Source: Candidatus Phytoplasma pruni
Lineage (GTDB): Bacteria > Bacillota_I > Bacilli_A > Acholeplasmatales > Acholeplasmataceae
Length of the DNA stretch: 48,514 bases
NCBI RefSeq assembly: GCF_013391955.1
Contig: NZ_JABUOH010000065.1
Coordinates: 1 to 48,514, forward strand
Direction: 5' to 3'
Shown here: positions 9,009 through 18,404 of the stretch, piece by piece
Numbering within the stretch: position 1 is the first letter of the stretch
Layout: the number at the start of each line of letters is the position of its first letter
Made by a program: the position numbers and the translations under genes
The notes under the pieces: generated by a model
Databases searched by the model: none
What the model was told of the DNA's origin: nothing
The model's input: only the letters and a program-made list of their open reading frames with translations

Positions 9009-9488
9009 CATATAACGAAAATATTTTAAATAGTTTTTCATTAAAAAAACGCTTTTTCATCGTCAATAAAGTAAATATATGTTATTTAATTATTTTTCTT
9101 ATGATTGAATTTCTTTTCAAATATAAAACTTAATAAGATCGTTAAAAATGAAAACCTTAGAGAATTTTTTTTGACAAAAAAAAGACTCTATAAAATTGTT
9201 GCAACTTCAAAATCCTCTATATCTCAAAAAAGAATTAAATGGATTTTTTTGAGTTTGACAATATATTCCATGTCGAAAAGAAATGCAATGCCAATATTTA
9301 TATGATAATTTAAAGTTTGTGGATGGTGTTGAAGATTCTAAACGCCAAGTACTTTTGTAACTAATTCGTTAAAAATTCATTAAAAGAGATTATTGAAAAA
9401 ATAGAGGTAAAAACCACTTTTAATTAAATAGTTAATAATATTTATCAGATTTTGAATTAAAAGGGTTAATTTAGTTGAAAAACACATA

Positions 9489-9514
9489 AAAAGAAGGTAT
9501 GTGAACCTTCTTTT
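9489..9514. terminator. Hairpin at the end of the decayed segment
   Basis: AAAAGAAGGT (9489-9498) pairs perfectly with ACCTTCTTTT (9505-9514) around a 6-base loop. No intact gene ends here on either strand, so it may be left over from a lost + strand gene. Confidence 0.55.
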
Positions 9515-9737
9515 GCAACAACTTTAAAAGTTTTATTTGCTATCGAATGAGGTTGATTGATGTTTGCGAATCTTTATTAAAAATATCATTATAATTTAAA
9601 TCATCTTTAAAAAAGAAAATAGAAAAAAATATCGCCAACTTTCCTATGTTCCTTTCCCAAATAAGTCATTATTATGAAAAACATATTCATTACAGTAAAA
9701 AAACATGATGATCAACCTGAAATGACATGAAAAAGAA

Positions 9738-9770
9738 AAAAACTCAAAATGACGATCATTTTGAGTTTTT
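9738..9770 (-). terminator. Terminator of the M32 carboxypeptidase gene
   Basis: A perfect 15-bp stem, AAAAACTCAAAATGA (9738-9752) with TCATTTTGAGTTTTT (9756-9770) and a 3-base loop, lies 36 bp past the stop of the - strand gene and is followed on that strand by a T-rich run. Confidence 0.85.
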
Positions 9771-9805
9771 TTAAGATAAATAGAGTTATGTTTTTAAAGG
9801 CGGAA

Positions 9806-11299
9806 TCAATTAGATAAATATTTTTCTTCTAAATATTTAACAAAAGCGTGAGGATCGATTTGATTCTCACCAGTAGAAATTTTTAATAATTCATCAGCTG
9901 GATATAAAGAACCGAAATTTCTAAAATTTTGGTTTAAATACTGGTTAACGTTGGTGAAATCGCCTTTAGTAAAATCTTTTTTGATTTCTGAATTATTTTT
10001 TTTAATTTTACTCATTAACATAGATGAAATCATAGTACCGTTTAAATAACTGGGGAAATAACCGAAATAACCAGAAGGCCAATGAACATCTTGAAGGCAT
10101 CCTTCAGACACATTATTAGGAACGATACCAAAATAATCTTTCATTTTTTGGTTCCAAACATGAGGTAATTCGTCTAAAGTTAATTGATCGTTAACCAACA
10201 TCTCCTCCAATTCAAAACGTAAAATAATATGTAAAGGATAAGTCACTTCGTCCGAATATATTCTGATAAAACTAGGTTGCACACGGCTAACTTCTTGATA
10301 TAAATTATCAACCGTTAATAAAGGATCTTTCATTTGCATATCATTCTTTAAAAAATCAGCTAAATAGGTTAAAAATTCTTTAGTTTTAACCACTTGTTTT
10401 TCAATCAATAAAGATTGGCTTTCGTGAAATTGATACCCTCTAGGTTTGCCGACAGGTTGGTTTTTATATTTTTCCGGTAAATTTTGTTCGTACAAAGCGT
10501 GCCCTACTTCATGCATAGTGCCCATAAAACCGTCTAAAAAATTATTTTGATCATAACGAGTAGTCAAACGAACATCATCAGCAGTTCCGCCGCAAAAAGG
10601 GTGCGCAGATTCGTCTAAACGACCTTTATTAACGTTAAAGCCTGCTTTTTCCATCATTTTATTGTTTAATTCTTTTTGTTTTTCAATTGACATAGATAAT
10701 TGAAGAGGAGCACCGTTTTGGGACTGTTTTTGCATCACTTTTTTGATTAAAGGCGGCAATTCTTCTTTTAAAACAGCAAACACTTGTTTGATATTCTCCA
10801 CCGTATTGCCTGGTTCGTATCTCACCACTAAAGCATCGTATAAAGGGATGTTTAAAGCTTTAGATCTTAAATGCGCTATTTGTTTAACATAATCAAGGAC
10901 TTTTTGAAAGTAAGGCTTAAACATTTCATAATCGTTTTGTTGTCTAGCTTTTCTCCAAGCTAATTCAGCTTGAGTAGTGGCTAAAATAAAATTGTTTTGT
11001 AATTCTTGATCCACAATTTCTTCATCTTGTATTTTAGCTTTTATTTCCCTTAAATTTGCTTTTTGCCAGACATCTAAAGAATTTTTTTCTTGTTCTGCTT
11101 GGTTTAACCATTCTTTAGTCTCATCAGAAGTTAACGATTGACGAATAACTCTTGTTAAACTTAAAATCTCTTGGACGCGGCTTTTTTCCGAACCTTCTTT
11201 CATATTACAAGCTATATCCCAATGAAGTATATTTAAAATGTTTTCAAAATGACCGATTTCTTCAAATCTTTTTTCTAATTGTTGATAATGAACAGACAT
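9806..11299 (-). CDS. M32 family metallocarboxypeptidase (carboxypeptidase Taq type)
   Basis: A 497-residue cytoplasmic zinc carboxypeptidase that removes C-terminal residues from peptides. The length is normal for family M32. The signature motifs are present: HPF (233-235), the DVRLTTRYD segment, zinc motif HEVGH (263-267) and the third-ligand region FHESQSLLIE (about 295). ATG 11299 has AAGGTG upstream. It follows the kinase-like gene by 112 bp and ends in a strong terminator. In an organism that imports peptides and amino acids rather than making them, the likely role is peptide turnover (inference). Confidence 0.93.
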   Translation of the reverse strand: MSVHYQQLEKRFEEIGHFENILNILHWDIACNMKEGSEKSRVQEILSLTRVIRQSLTSDETKEWLNQAEQEKNSLDVWQKANLREIKAKIQDEEIVDQELQNNFILATTQAELAWRKARQQNDYEMFKPYFQKVLDYVKQIAHLRSKALNIPLYDALVVRYEPGNTVENIKQVFAVLKEELPPLIKKVMQKQSQNGAPLQLSMSIEKQKELNNKMMEKAGFNVNKGRLDESAHPFCGGTADDVRLTTRYDQNNFLDGFMGTMHEVGHALYEQNLPEKYKNQPVGKPRGYQFHESQSLLIEKQVVKTKEFLTYLADFLKNDMQMKDPLLTVDNLYQEVSRVQPSFIRIYSDEVTYPLHIILRFELEEMLVNDQLTLDELPHVWNQKMKDYFGIVPNNVSEGCLQDVHWPSGYFGYFPSYLNGTMISSMLMSKIKKNNSEIKKDFTKGDFTNVNQYLNQNFRNFGSLYPADELLKISTGENQIDPHAFVKYLEEKYLSN

Positions 11300-11411
11300 T
11301 GTTTCACCTTCTCTTCAAATTAATTTAATAAATGTAAAATCACAGAAAAAACATCAGATAACTTTGACCTTTTTTTACACTTAAAACTTATATTCTTTAG
11401 TATAACATTTT

Positions 11412-13052
11412 TTATTGATAAAAAGGACTATTTCCGATGAATTCTCTTAATAAGGAATCATGTGGAACCAAATCAGATTCCCAAGCGTCAAACCAACTTA
11501 ATAATTTTAAGTAATATTGAGCTTTTTCAAAATAAGGACTCATTGAAGGGACTTCTAACAGTAAAGGTTCTAAATATGGCTTTAAAACGTTAAATTCATA
11601 AATTAACTCCGAATTGAAGACGTAATCCGCTTCTTGTTGATAAGGATAAATCCACCTAAATTCACCTTCTCGAACAGATTTCCAAAAATCAAAAGTTTTT
11701 AAAATATTAGTGCTTCTCATTTTTAAATCACGAATAGTTCTACGCAAAAAACGAATATCTGTGATATGCAAAGGATTGTGCTCATCTAATGATAATTGGT
11801 GCTGAGGAGCAATATAAATTTTAAATTTTTGTTCCCTAGCAAGGGAAGGTAATAAGGCAGGATTATTAGCGTGAATTCCTTCCACCAACAAGACCTGTGT
11901 ATCGATTTCGATAGGTTTGTGGGTAATAACGCGAGTGCTGAAATCAAATTGAGGAATAATGGCTTTTTTATGTAAAATTAAATCATTGATATTTTGGTTA
12001 AATAAAGCAATATTTAACGCTTGGATGTGTTCAAAATCATAAGTTGCACAATCTGAGGTTTTAGGCACTTCTGCAAGAGGCAAATAATAATTATCCATGC
12101 TAACCAAAGTGCTTGTAATCCCTACAGCCAGCAATTGTAATTGTAATTTTTTGGCTAAAGTGGTTTTTCCACTAGAAGACGGTCCAGCAATATGAATGAT
12201 TTTAATCTGATTTTTTTTATCGGCTATTTGGCGACTTATTTCCATTAACTGTCTTTGGTGGTTTATTTCGGCTATGCTAATTAAATCAAAGTTTTTTTTA
12301 GGATTCAAGGAATAATTATTTATTTGATGAAGGTTTTGTGTTTGAGCCGTTTGACGCCAAACTGACGTTTGATGCAAAGTTTTTTCAAAAACATGCTCTT
12401 CCTTGAAAAGAGGTATTTTGCCTTGATGAAAAGTTTGAGGAAATTGCAAAATCATAGAAGAAGAACGATATAATAATTGATAATGAGTTAAATAACTTGT
12501 ATTAGGAACCATTCCTTGGTGCATATCGTTATAATACGACCCACAAACATATAAAGGGACTGTCTTTTGGGGTTTTTGTTGCAGCAGCTTGCTTTTATTG
12601 TCATAACCAAAAGTGTTATATATTTCTAAAGCTTTTTCCAAAGAAAAAGATTTTTTTTCAATTTTTAACTTTTGCGCTACTAAGTCTTGCATTTTTTCTT
12701 GAATTTTTTCAAACATTTCTAAAGTCAATTCTGCGTCATTTTCAAATCTAACCAAAAGAGATTGTGAACTATAATAAGAAAAACGCACTTTTTTCTCAGG
12801 AAAAACATGATAAAAAGCCATAGCGACCAAATATCTCAAACTAGCTTCATAAATGTCTACCGCTTGAGGATGAGTTAAATCTAAAAAAAGAACCTCATTT
12901 TCTGGTTCGGTCAATTCAAACGTTAATTCGCGTATTTTATTATTTACTTGAGCGCCGTAAACATCGGTCAATTCTAATCGGTTTTTTAATTCTTCTAAAG
13001 TGGTGTTAGAATCCACATTTAAAGTTTGATTTTTGTAATATACTTTTAACAC
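11412..13052 (-). CDS. udk: Uridine kinase-like nucleoside kinase with N-terminal TGS/ThrRS-like region
   Basis: A 546-residue protein with an N-terminal ubiquitin-like TGS domain (about 1-60), a middle region like the editing part of threonyl-tRNA synthetase (about 65-250), and a C-terminal phosphoribulokinase/uridine kinase P-loop domain with Walker A GPSSSGKTT (290-298) and the ..LVSMDNYY.. segment. This architecture is known from Firmicutes and Mollicutes and is annotated as nucleoside or uridine kinase; the true substrate is uncertain. The start is GTG (13052) with only a weak AAGAAAG site upstream. A good promoter lies at 13144-13172. Confidence 0.85.
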   Translation of the reverse strand: MLKVYYKNQTLNVDSNTTLEELKNRLELTDVYGAQVNNKIRELTFELTEPENEVLFLDLTHPQAVDIYEASLRYLVAMAFYHVFPEKKVRFSYYSSQSLLVRFENDAELTLEMFEKIQEKMQDLVAQKLKIEKKSFSLEKALEIYNTFGYDNKSKLLQQKPQKTVPLYVCGSYYNDMHQGMVPNTSYLTHYQLLYRSSSMILQFPQTFHQGKIPLFKEEHVFEKTLHQTSVWRQTAQTQNLHQINNYSLNPKKNFDLISIAEINHQRQLMEISRQIADKKNQIKIIHIAGPSSSGKTTLAKKLQLQLLAVGITSTLVSMDNYYLPLAEVPKTSDCATYDFEHIQALNIALFNQNINDLILHKKAIIPQFDFSTRVITHKPIEIDTQVLLVEGIHANNPALLPSLAREQKFKIYIAPQHQLSLDEHNPLHITDIRFLRRTIRDLKMRSTNILKTFDFWKSVREGEFRWIYPYQQEADYVFNSELIYEFNVLKPYLEPLLLEVPSMSPYFEKAQYYLKLLSWFDAWESDLVPHDSLLREFIGNSPFYQ

Positions 13053-13143
13053 GATTTTTTCTTTCTTATCTTATAATTTTTTTCAAAAATAAAAATATTT
13101 ATCTTTGAATTGTATTTTGTAAAATGCCTTTAAAGCTACTTTT

Positions 13144-13172
13144 ATAATAACAAATAACCAAAATAATGTCAA
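13144..13172 (-). promoter_or_regulatory. Sigma-70 type promoter for the uridine kinase-like gene
   Basis: On the - strand, TTGACA (13167-13172) is spaced exactly 17 bp from TATTAT (13144-13149). The GTG start lies about 90 bp downstream. Confidence 0.65.
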
Positions 13173-13241
13173 ATGAATAATGTTTGTTCTTTTCATGTTT
13201 TAGAAGATAATATTTATAAAGAAACAAGCATCAAAGAAAAA

Positions 13242-13261
13242 GACCCTCCAATAAGAGAGTC
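13242..13261 (-). terminator. Terminator of the tldD-tldE operon
   Basis: On the - strand GACTCTC pairs with GAGGGTC (one G-U pair) around TTATTG, followed by TTTTT. It lies 26 bp past the tldE stop. Confidence 0.8.
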
Positions 13262-13287
13262 ATTTTTTTATTTACCTAAAGAAAGGT

Positions 13288-14595
13288 TTAATTACCACCA
13301 ATCATTAAATCTCCAGCATAAACACTAGCGCTGCCGAAGCCAGAAACTTGGAATTCAAAATCATTCGCTATTTCTTTTAAATTTTTTAAAATATCAAAAA
13401 AATTACCTGAAACAACAATCATTTTCACCGGAGTAGTGATTTTACCTTTTTCAATCTTAAAACCACTAGCTTGAAGGCTGAAATCACCACTTACAGTTTG
13501 AATCCCTACATGCATACCTACTAAATCATCGATAAAAACGCCTTCTTCAATAGTGGATAACATATCATCTAAACTTCTTTGCCCTGGTTTTAAATAACAA
13601 TTACTAAAGCCAGTGCCTCCGCCAAAACCATTACCTGTCGGTTGAGTGTTAAAGATTTTGGCTGTTTTTAAATTATGGATAAAACCTTGAAAAACACCGT
13701 TTTCAACCACGTTTTTAGGTTGACAAACAACTCCTTCATCATCAAATTTTTCTTTGAAAAAAGCTTGATCCGAAAAAGGGTCTTCAATAATGCTTACTTG
13801 AGGAGAAGCAATAACTTGTTGTTCTTTATCTTTTAATTGAGTTAAATTTCTATAAGCGCTTTGTCCGGTAAAAATACTGCTAAAACTAGCTAAAATATCA
13901 GCAAACATTTCGTTGGAAAAAACTGTAGGATAACTTTTTGATTTTAAAGTAGCTCCGTTTAATTTTTTTTCACCCGCAACAACGACTTCTTGAGCTTGTT
14001 TTTCCGGATTGAATTCTTGGAAATCTTTGACAAATTTTAATTTACCAAAACTTTGGATATCGCCGTCTTTTTCGAAAATAGCGGAAACATAAAGATAAGC
14101 GTAACTATTTTCTTGTTCTAAATGAAGTCCTTTGGAATTGATTAAAGTTTTTTTACTAAAAACCTCTTTATAAGAGTTGGTTTCAATTTTTTTCATTACT
14201 TTTGAAGAAGACATGTTTTTTTCTAAATCTTTTAAAAGTTGAATTTTCTTGTCTAAAGGAATGACGGAAAAATCAAAATTTTTCTCTTCCCATTCAGGAT
14301 AAGAGGAGGAACCTTCAAAAATAATCGCCGGATCTTTACTGTCCACTGTTTGAGTGTTTTGCTTCAAAGCGTCCAACATTTTATCAACCGTTTCTTCATC
14401 TATTTTTTCAAAATATACTTCTGTTGATTTATTGTCATAAATCCCTTTAATATTAACCGTCACTAGATCGCTTTCTACCAGTGATTCTACTTTGTTGTTA
14501 TCTAGGGTTAATTTAAAACTTTTGCTTTCGCTGACAAAGATTTCTAATGCTTCAAAACCTTTATCTAAACCTTTTTGAATCCATTTTTGATACAT
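13288..14595 (-). CDS. tldE: TldE/PmbA, non-catalytic partner of TldD protease
   Basis: A 435-residue PmbA/TldE family protein. TldD and TldE form a protease; in enterobacteria it trims antitoxin CcdA and matures microcin B17 (family knowledge). The family fold is visible: ..LDNNKVESL.. near the N-terminus and the conserved Gly-rich FGGGTGFSNCYLKPG segment. It has no HExxxH, as expected for TldE. The start is taken at ATG 14595 (MYQKWIQKG), which matches where homologues begin; AAAGGA lies upstream, inside the end of tldD. ATG 14604 and TTG 14628 in the same frame are less likely. It begins 1 bp after the tldD stop, so the two are translationally coupled. Confidence 0.9.
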   Translation of the reverse strand: MYQKWIQKGLDKGFEALEIFVSESKSFKLTLDNNKVESLVESDLVTVNIKGIYDNKSTEVYFEKIDEETVDKMLDALKQNTQTVDSKDPAIIFEGSSSYPEWEEKNFDFSVIPLDKKIQLLKDLEKNMSSSKVMKKIETNSYKEVFSKKTLINSKGLHLEQENSYAYLYVSAIFEKDGDIQSFGKLKFVKDFQEFNPEKQAQEVVVAGEKKLNGATLKSKSYPTVFSNEMFADILASFSSIFTGQSAYRNLTQLKDKEQQVIASPQVSIIEDPFSDQAFFKEKFDDEGVVCQPKNVVENGVFQGFIHNLKTAKIFNTQPTGNGFGGGTGFSNCYLKPGQRSLDDMLSTIEEGVFIDDLVGMHVGIQTVSGDFSLQASGFKIEKGKITTPVKMIVVSGNFFDILKNLKEIANDFEFQVSGFGSASVYAGDLMIGGN

Positions 14596-14596
14596 T

Positions 14597-15985
14597 TTAC
14601 GCATTTTCCTTTCTGTTGCCACCGACAACCATTTCTTGCACTCTAATAGTAGGTTGACCTACATCAGTAGGAATTGAACCAGAAACAGAACCACACATTC
14701 CTTGCCCTAAAGATAAATTATCTCCTACACGATCTATTTTTAATAAAACATCATCGCCATAACCAATCAACATCGCTCCTTTAACAAGAGTAGTCAATTT
14801 ACCGTCTTCAATCAAATAACCTTCTTTAACAACGAAATTAAATTCTCCCGTAGCAGGTTCAACTGTTCCGCCGCCTAAACTTTTAGCGTATAAACCGTAT
14901 TTAGTATCTTTAATGATTTGTTCTGGTTTATCAGTCCCGTTAGCGATATAAGTGGAATTCATCCTTGAAGTCGGAGAATATTTATAAGATTCTCTTCTGG
15001 AAGAACCAGTCGGTTTAGCTTTCATTTTGCGTCCATTACGGAAATCAACTAAATAGCTTTTTAAAATACCTTTTTCAATTAAAAGGTTTTTTTGGGTTTT
15101 CATTCCTTCATCGTCAAAATTAAGTTTTCCCCAAGCTCCTTCAATATCACCATCATCATAAGCTGTTACGATATCAGAAGCTATTTTTTGGTTTAATTTA
15201 TTATTAAAAGGCGATAAACCTCTGGCAATAGCGGTTGCTTCTAAAGGATGCCCACAAGCTTCATGGAAAATAACGCCCCCAAAACCATTATTTAAAACTA
15301 CGGTCATAACTTGTGGTTTCATTTCTTCTGCTGTTAATAAAGCCACCGCTCTTTGAGCTACTTCTTGAGCTAATTGTTCTAAGTCTATTAAATCAAAAAA
15401 TTCTAATCCCATAGAACGTCCTGGACCTTCATAAACGTCTTGCATTTGTTCGCCTTCTTTAGCTACTGCTACCAAACCGCAACGTATATAAGGTCTGACA
15501 TCGTTTTGATAAACTCCTTCTGTATTAGCGACCAAAATTTTTTGTTCTTTTTCATGATAATTCACAATAGTTTGGATGATTTTATCATCTTGTTTTTTCA
15601 TTATTTCTGATAATTTAATTAATTTTTTCGCTTTTTCTTCTTTGGTCATCGAAGCAAAAGGTTTTTGCATACTTTCTTTTAAAGGTTGAGATTCGCCCAA
15701 AGGAACAACTTGATGTTTTGGTCCTTTAAAATTCCTTTTTAAACGTGTGATTAATTTTTGAATATTGTCAAAATCAACTTTATTAGTATAACCATATACT
15801 TCATCTGAACCTTGTAAAAGTCTTACTCCTACGCCAAAAACATTGTCAGTGGACAAAGAAACCACTTCTTGACCGGTTATTCTTAAACTATTCGTCATAT
15901 TATCTTCAAAAAACAGTTCAGCAAAATCAGCGCCTGATTCTAAAGACTGATTTAAAAGAGTTTGTATTTCTTCTTTTTTTATCAT
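14597..15985 (-). CDS. tldD: TldD, zinc protease subunit
   Basis: A 462-residue protein of the TldD family, the metal-binding subunit of the TldD/TldE protease. The signature HEACGHPLEA (His241, His246) is present. The downstream ..YKYSPTSRMNSTYI.. segment and the Gly-rich ..GGGTVEPATGEF.. region are typical. ATG 15985 has AGAAGG upstream. It is the first gene of the tldD-tldE pair. No microcin-like or antitoxin substrate is visible nearby, so its target here is unknown; it may serve general peptide turnover along with the M32 enzyme (inference). Confidence 0.93.
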   Translation of the reverse strand: MIKKEEIQTLLNQSLESGADFAELFFEDNMTNSLRITGQEVVSLSTDNVFGVGVRLLQGSDEVYGYTNKVDFDNIQKLITRLKRNFKGPKHQVVPLGESQPLKESMQKPFASMTKEEKAKKLIKLSEIMKKQDDKIIQTIVNYHEKEQKILVANTEGVYQNDVRPYIRCGLVAVAKEGEQMQDVYEGPGRSMGLEFFDLIDLEQLAQEVAQRAVALLTAEEMKPQVMTVVLNNGFGGVIFHEACGHPLEATAIARGLSPFNNKLNQKIASDIVTAYDDGDIEGAWGKLNFDDEGMKTQKNLLIEKGILKSYLVDFRNGRKMKAKPTGSSRRESYKYSPTSRMNSTYIANGTDKPEQIIKDTKYGLYAKSLGGGTVEPATGEFNFVVKEGYLIEDGKLTTLVKGAMLIGYGDDVLLKIDRVGDNLSLGQGMCGSVSGSIPTDVGQPTIRVQEMVVGGNRKENA

Positions 15986-16249
15986 GTGTTTTTAAAACCT
16001 TCTTTTTTTAATTATTTCATATTTTTATGATAATTTAAAACTATCTTAATAATAACATTTTTAAAAAAAATTATTAATAAAAATAATTTTTTACTGCATT
16101 TAAATCTTCTTCTGGATGGACCCGAAAAGTCTTTATGGGCTAAAATTTGATTAATTAAAAGATATATCCTTTTTCGGGTAAAAAAGGGAACATATAGTTT
16201 CATCTTTTTGGTATACTCTTGGATAAGGATAAATAATCTCTAAAAAAGC
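15986..16249. other. Non-coding stretch upstream of tldD
   Basis: It should hold the - strand promoter of tldD, but I see no clear box pair. A 63-codon - strand frame (16012-16203) has biased composition and no ribosome site, and is not called. Confidence 0.35.
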
Positions 16250-16278
16250 TTGACACTTTTGGGGTTATATGTTAATAT
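16250..16278 (+). promoter_or_regulatory. Promoter for the amino-acid transporter gene
   Basis: TTGACA (16250-16255), a 17-bp spacer, then TAATAT (16273-16278). It implies a leader of about 185 bases before the start codon; no riboswitch was recognised in that leader. Confidence 0.6.
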
Positions 16279-16470
16279 TTATATTGATCAAATGTTTTTA
16301 TTTTATCATTTTTTTATAATTTTTTTCGATCGAAATTAGATAAACTTAGTTATTTATTTCTCTTCATCTATTCTTTAAAAATTAAGGCTTTTTTAAAATA
16401 ACTTCTCATAAATAAGATACCATTATTATGGATTTATGATAAAATTAAGTTTTAACAACTTGTTTTATTC

Positions 16471-18282
16471 ATGAGAAACGTTTTATTAGTAAAAATCAAC
16501 CCCATTCAAAGACAAAAGGATAATTCCACAATTATGAACTTTACAGAATTTATACGCAAATACATTTATCAAAACGGAAAAAAAATATTAATTTGTTCTA
16601 TTTTTTTAAGCTTTTTTCTTTTCCTACATTATTATGTTTTATGTTTATCTAATACGGATAAAAAAAGAGATAAAGAAAAAACTTTAACGATGGCTATAAC
16701 TTTATATGATGCTCCACCGATGATTTTTGACGGTAAAATAGTGGATGACGAAGGTAAACTTCTTAGCGTTAAAACAGAAAACGGCGATTATATCAATGGT
16801 GCTGATGTGATGCTTTTAAAGAAATTAGCTGATAGAATGAAAAAAACATTAGTTATCAAAATGTTTCCTTATAATGGCATTTTAAACGCTGTTCAAAATG
16901 ATACCGTAGATGGCATGATAGGTATGTTTAACGCTACCAAGGAAAGAGATGAAAAAATGATCTCTATTCCTTACACTAATTACGAATTAGGTATTTTAGT
17001 GAGGCAAGATGACAAGCGTTTTGAATCAGCGAAAGAAAATGAGAATTTTAATTTTATGGCTGAGGAATTTAGAAATAAAATTGATAACCAAAACCCTATT
17101 CGTTTCACTTCTGTTTCTGGTTTAGTTTTTGATCAAAAAATTATCCCTCACCTGCGCGACCAAAATAAAAACGCATTCGTCCAACATGAAAAAAACGCTT
17201 GGAGAACTGATTTGACTTCTTGCATGAAAGCAGTGGAACAAAATAACGCCGATATTTTAATGCAAGATTTTCAAAATTTAGTCCCTATCCAAGCTAAAAA
17301 TCCCGGTAAATTTAAATTATTGAAAGTTGATATAGATAAATCAGGTTTATCAAAAACGGACGTACCGCCTTTAGCTATCTTTTTAAATAAAAACAATGTC
17401 GAATTGAAAGAACAATTTGACAAACATTTAAAAGATATGAAAGTATTAAAAGAAACTGGTGTTAACGATTATCAAGGAAAATTAGAGAATTTTAATACTG
17501 GCGAAAAGAGCGAATACCAACAATACCTTAAAACTGCTCAAAATACATATAAAAACAATTTAACTAGCAAAAACAACCTTACAAAACAAAACCACTTTTG
17601 GTCCAATTTATGGCGTTCTTTACCATCCTATAAAACAGGTTTTATGATTACCTTATTAATAGCTATGGATGGTTTGTTTTTAGGTTTATTATTGGCTTTA
17701 TTGTTAGTATTAATCAAAACTACTTTAGATCAATCACAAAGTCTTCATAAAATGATCGTTTATTCCCAAAAAACTTTTTCTTTTTTAATAGATTTTTTCA
17801 TGAATATTTTTAAAGCGGTCCCGATAACTGTGCAAGCTTTCTTATTTTATAATTCATTAGTTTATTTTGATCTTTTTAAAGGTTTTACAGGTGTTTTATA
17901 TGTAGCTTTGATTGTGGTTTTATTAAATACCGCTTTTAATTTAACTAATATTATGTTAAACCATATTAAGTTTTTAGATAAAGGACAGATAGAAGCCGGT
18001 TATGCTTTAGGAATGGAAAGAAAACAAGTTTTTCGCTATATTATTTTAGAACAAACATTCAAAAGAACGATACCTTCTTTTTGGAACCAATTGATTATTA
18101 ATTTAAAAGAAACTTCTTTATTTTCCGTGATTGGAATGGTAAGTTTATTATGGACAGCAGAACGTAATATTTCTATTACTTTTGATGCCATTACGCCTTT
18201 TATAGTGGTAAGTATCATTTATATCGTTTTAGTTAGTTTAACTAACTTTACAAGCAAAAAAATACAAAAATGGAATCATTAA
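16471..18282 (+). CDS. Amino-acid ABC transporter, substrate-binding protein fused to permease
   Basis: A 603-residue polar amino-acid uptake protein. After an N-terminal membrane anchor (about 33-50), residues about 65-315 form a family 3 solute-binding domain; the C-terminal part (about 385-595) is a His/Gln-type permease with several membrane segments and the EAA-type loop EAGYALGMERKQVF that docks the ATPase. Tethering the binding domain to the permease suits a cell without a periplasm. No ATPase gene (GlnQ/ArtP type) adjoins it, so it must be supplied from elsewhere. The ATG at 16471 lacks a ribosome site; ATG 16534 has AAAAGGA somewhat far upstream and may be the real start. The substrate cannot be told from the sequence. 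Confidence 0.9.
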   Translation: MRNVLLVKINPIQRQKDNSTIMNFTEFIRKYIYQNGKKILICSIFLSFFLFLHYYVLCLSNTDKKRDKEKTLTMAITLYDAPPMIFDGKIVDDEGKLLSVKTENGDYINGADVMLLKKLADRMKKTLVIKMFPYNGILNAVQNDTVDGMIGMFNATKERDEKMISIPYTNYELGILVRQDDKRFESAKENENFNFMAEEFRNKIDNQNPIRFTSVSGLVFDQKIIPHLRDQNKNAFVQHEKNAWRTDLTSCMKAVEQNNADILMQDFQNLVPIQAKNPGKFKLLKVDIDKSGLSKTDVPPLAIFLNKNNVELKEQFDKHLKDMKVLKETGVNDYQGKLENFNTGEKSEYQQYLKTAQNTYKNNLTSKNNLTKQNHFWSNLWRSLPSYKTGFMITLLIAMDGLFLGLLLALLLVLIKTTLDQSQSLHKMIVYSQKTFSFLIDFFMNIFKAVPITVQAFLFYNSLVYFDLFKGFTGVLYVALIVVLLNTAFNLTNIMLNHIKFLDKGQIEAGYALGMERKQVFRYIILEQTFKRTIPSFWNQLIINLKETSLFSVIGMVSLLWTAERNISITFDAITPFIVVSIIYIVLVSLTNFTSKKIQKWNH

Positions 18283-18305
18283 AAAAAGATGATAAGAAGA
18301 TAAAA

Positions 18306-18334
18306 AAAATAAACCCTTTTTAGTGGTTTATTTT
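18306..18334. terminator. Bidirectional terminator between transporter and argS
   Basis: AAAATAAACC (18306-18315) pairs with GGTTTATTTT (18325-18334), with T runs on both strands. It lies between the convergent transporter gene and argS and can serve both. Confidence 0.85.
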
Positions 18335-18404
18335 TTTTATATGATAAAGAACGATAAGTTCATTAAAATTTTTTTGGCATAGAAGTAATTACATTTATTA
18401 TAAA

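Larger units (their letters stand above)
9009..9805. other. Decayed region with gene fragments and two hairpins
   Basis: There is no intact gene over about 800 bp. On the + strand, peptide-like stretches occur in shifting frames at about 9105-9300 (ending ..KWIFLSLTIYSMSKR), 9278-9360 (QCQYLYDNLKFVDGVEDSK) and 9630-9710, each closed by stops. This pattern fits a frameshifted + strand gene whose old terminator is the hairpin at 9489-9514. I cannot name the gene. Confidence 0.35.

Noticed and set aside
16012-16203. 63-codon - strand frame upstream of tldD
   Set aside because: No ribosome site, low-complexity Lys/Ile/Phe composition, and it lies where a promoter is expected.
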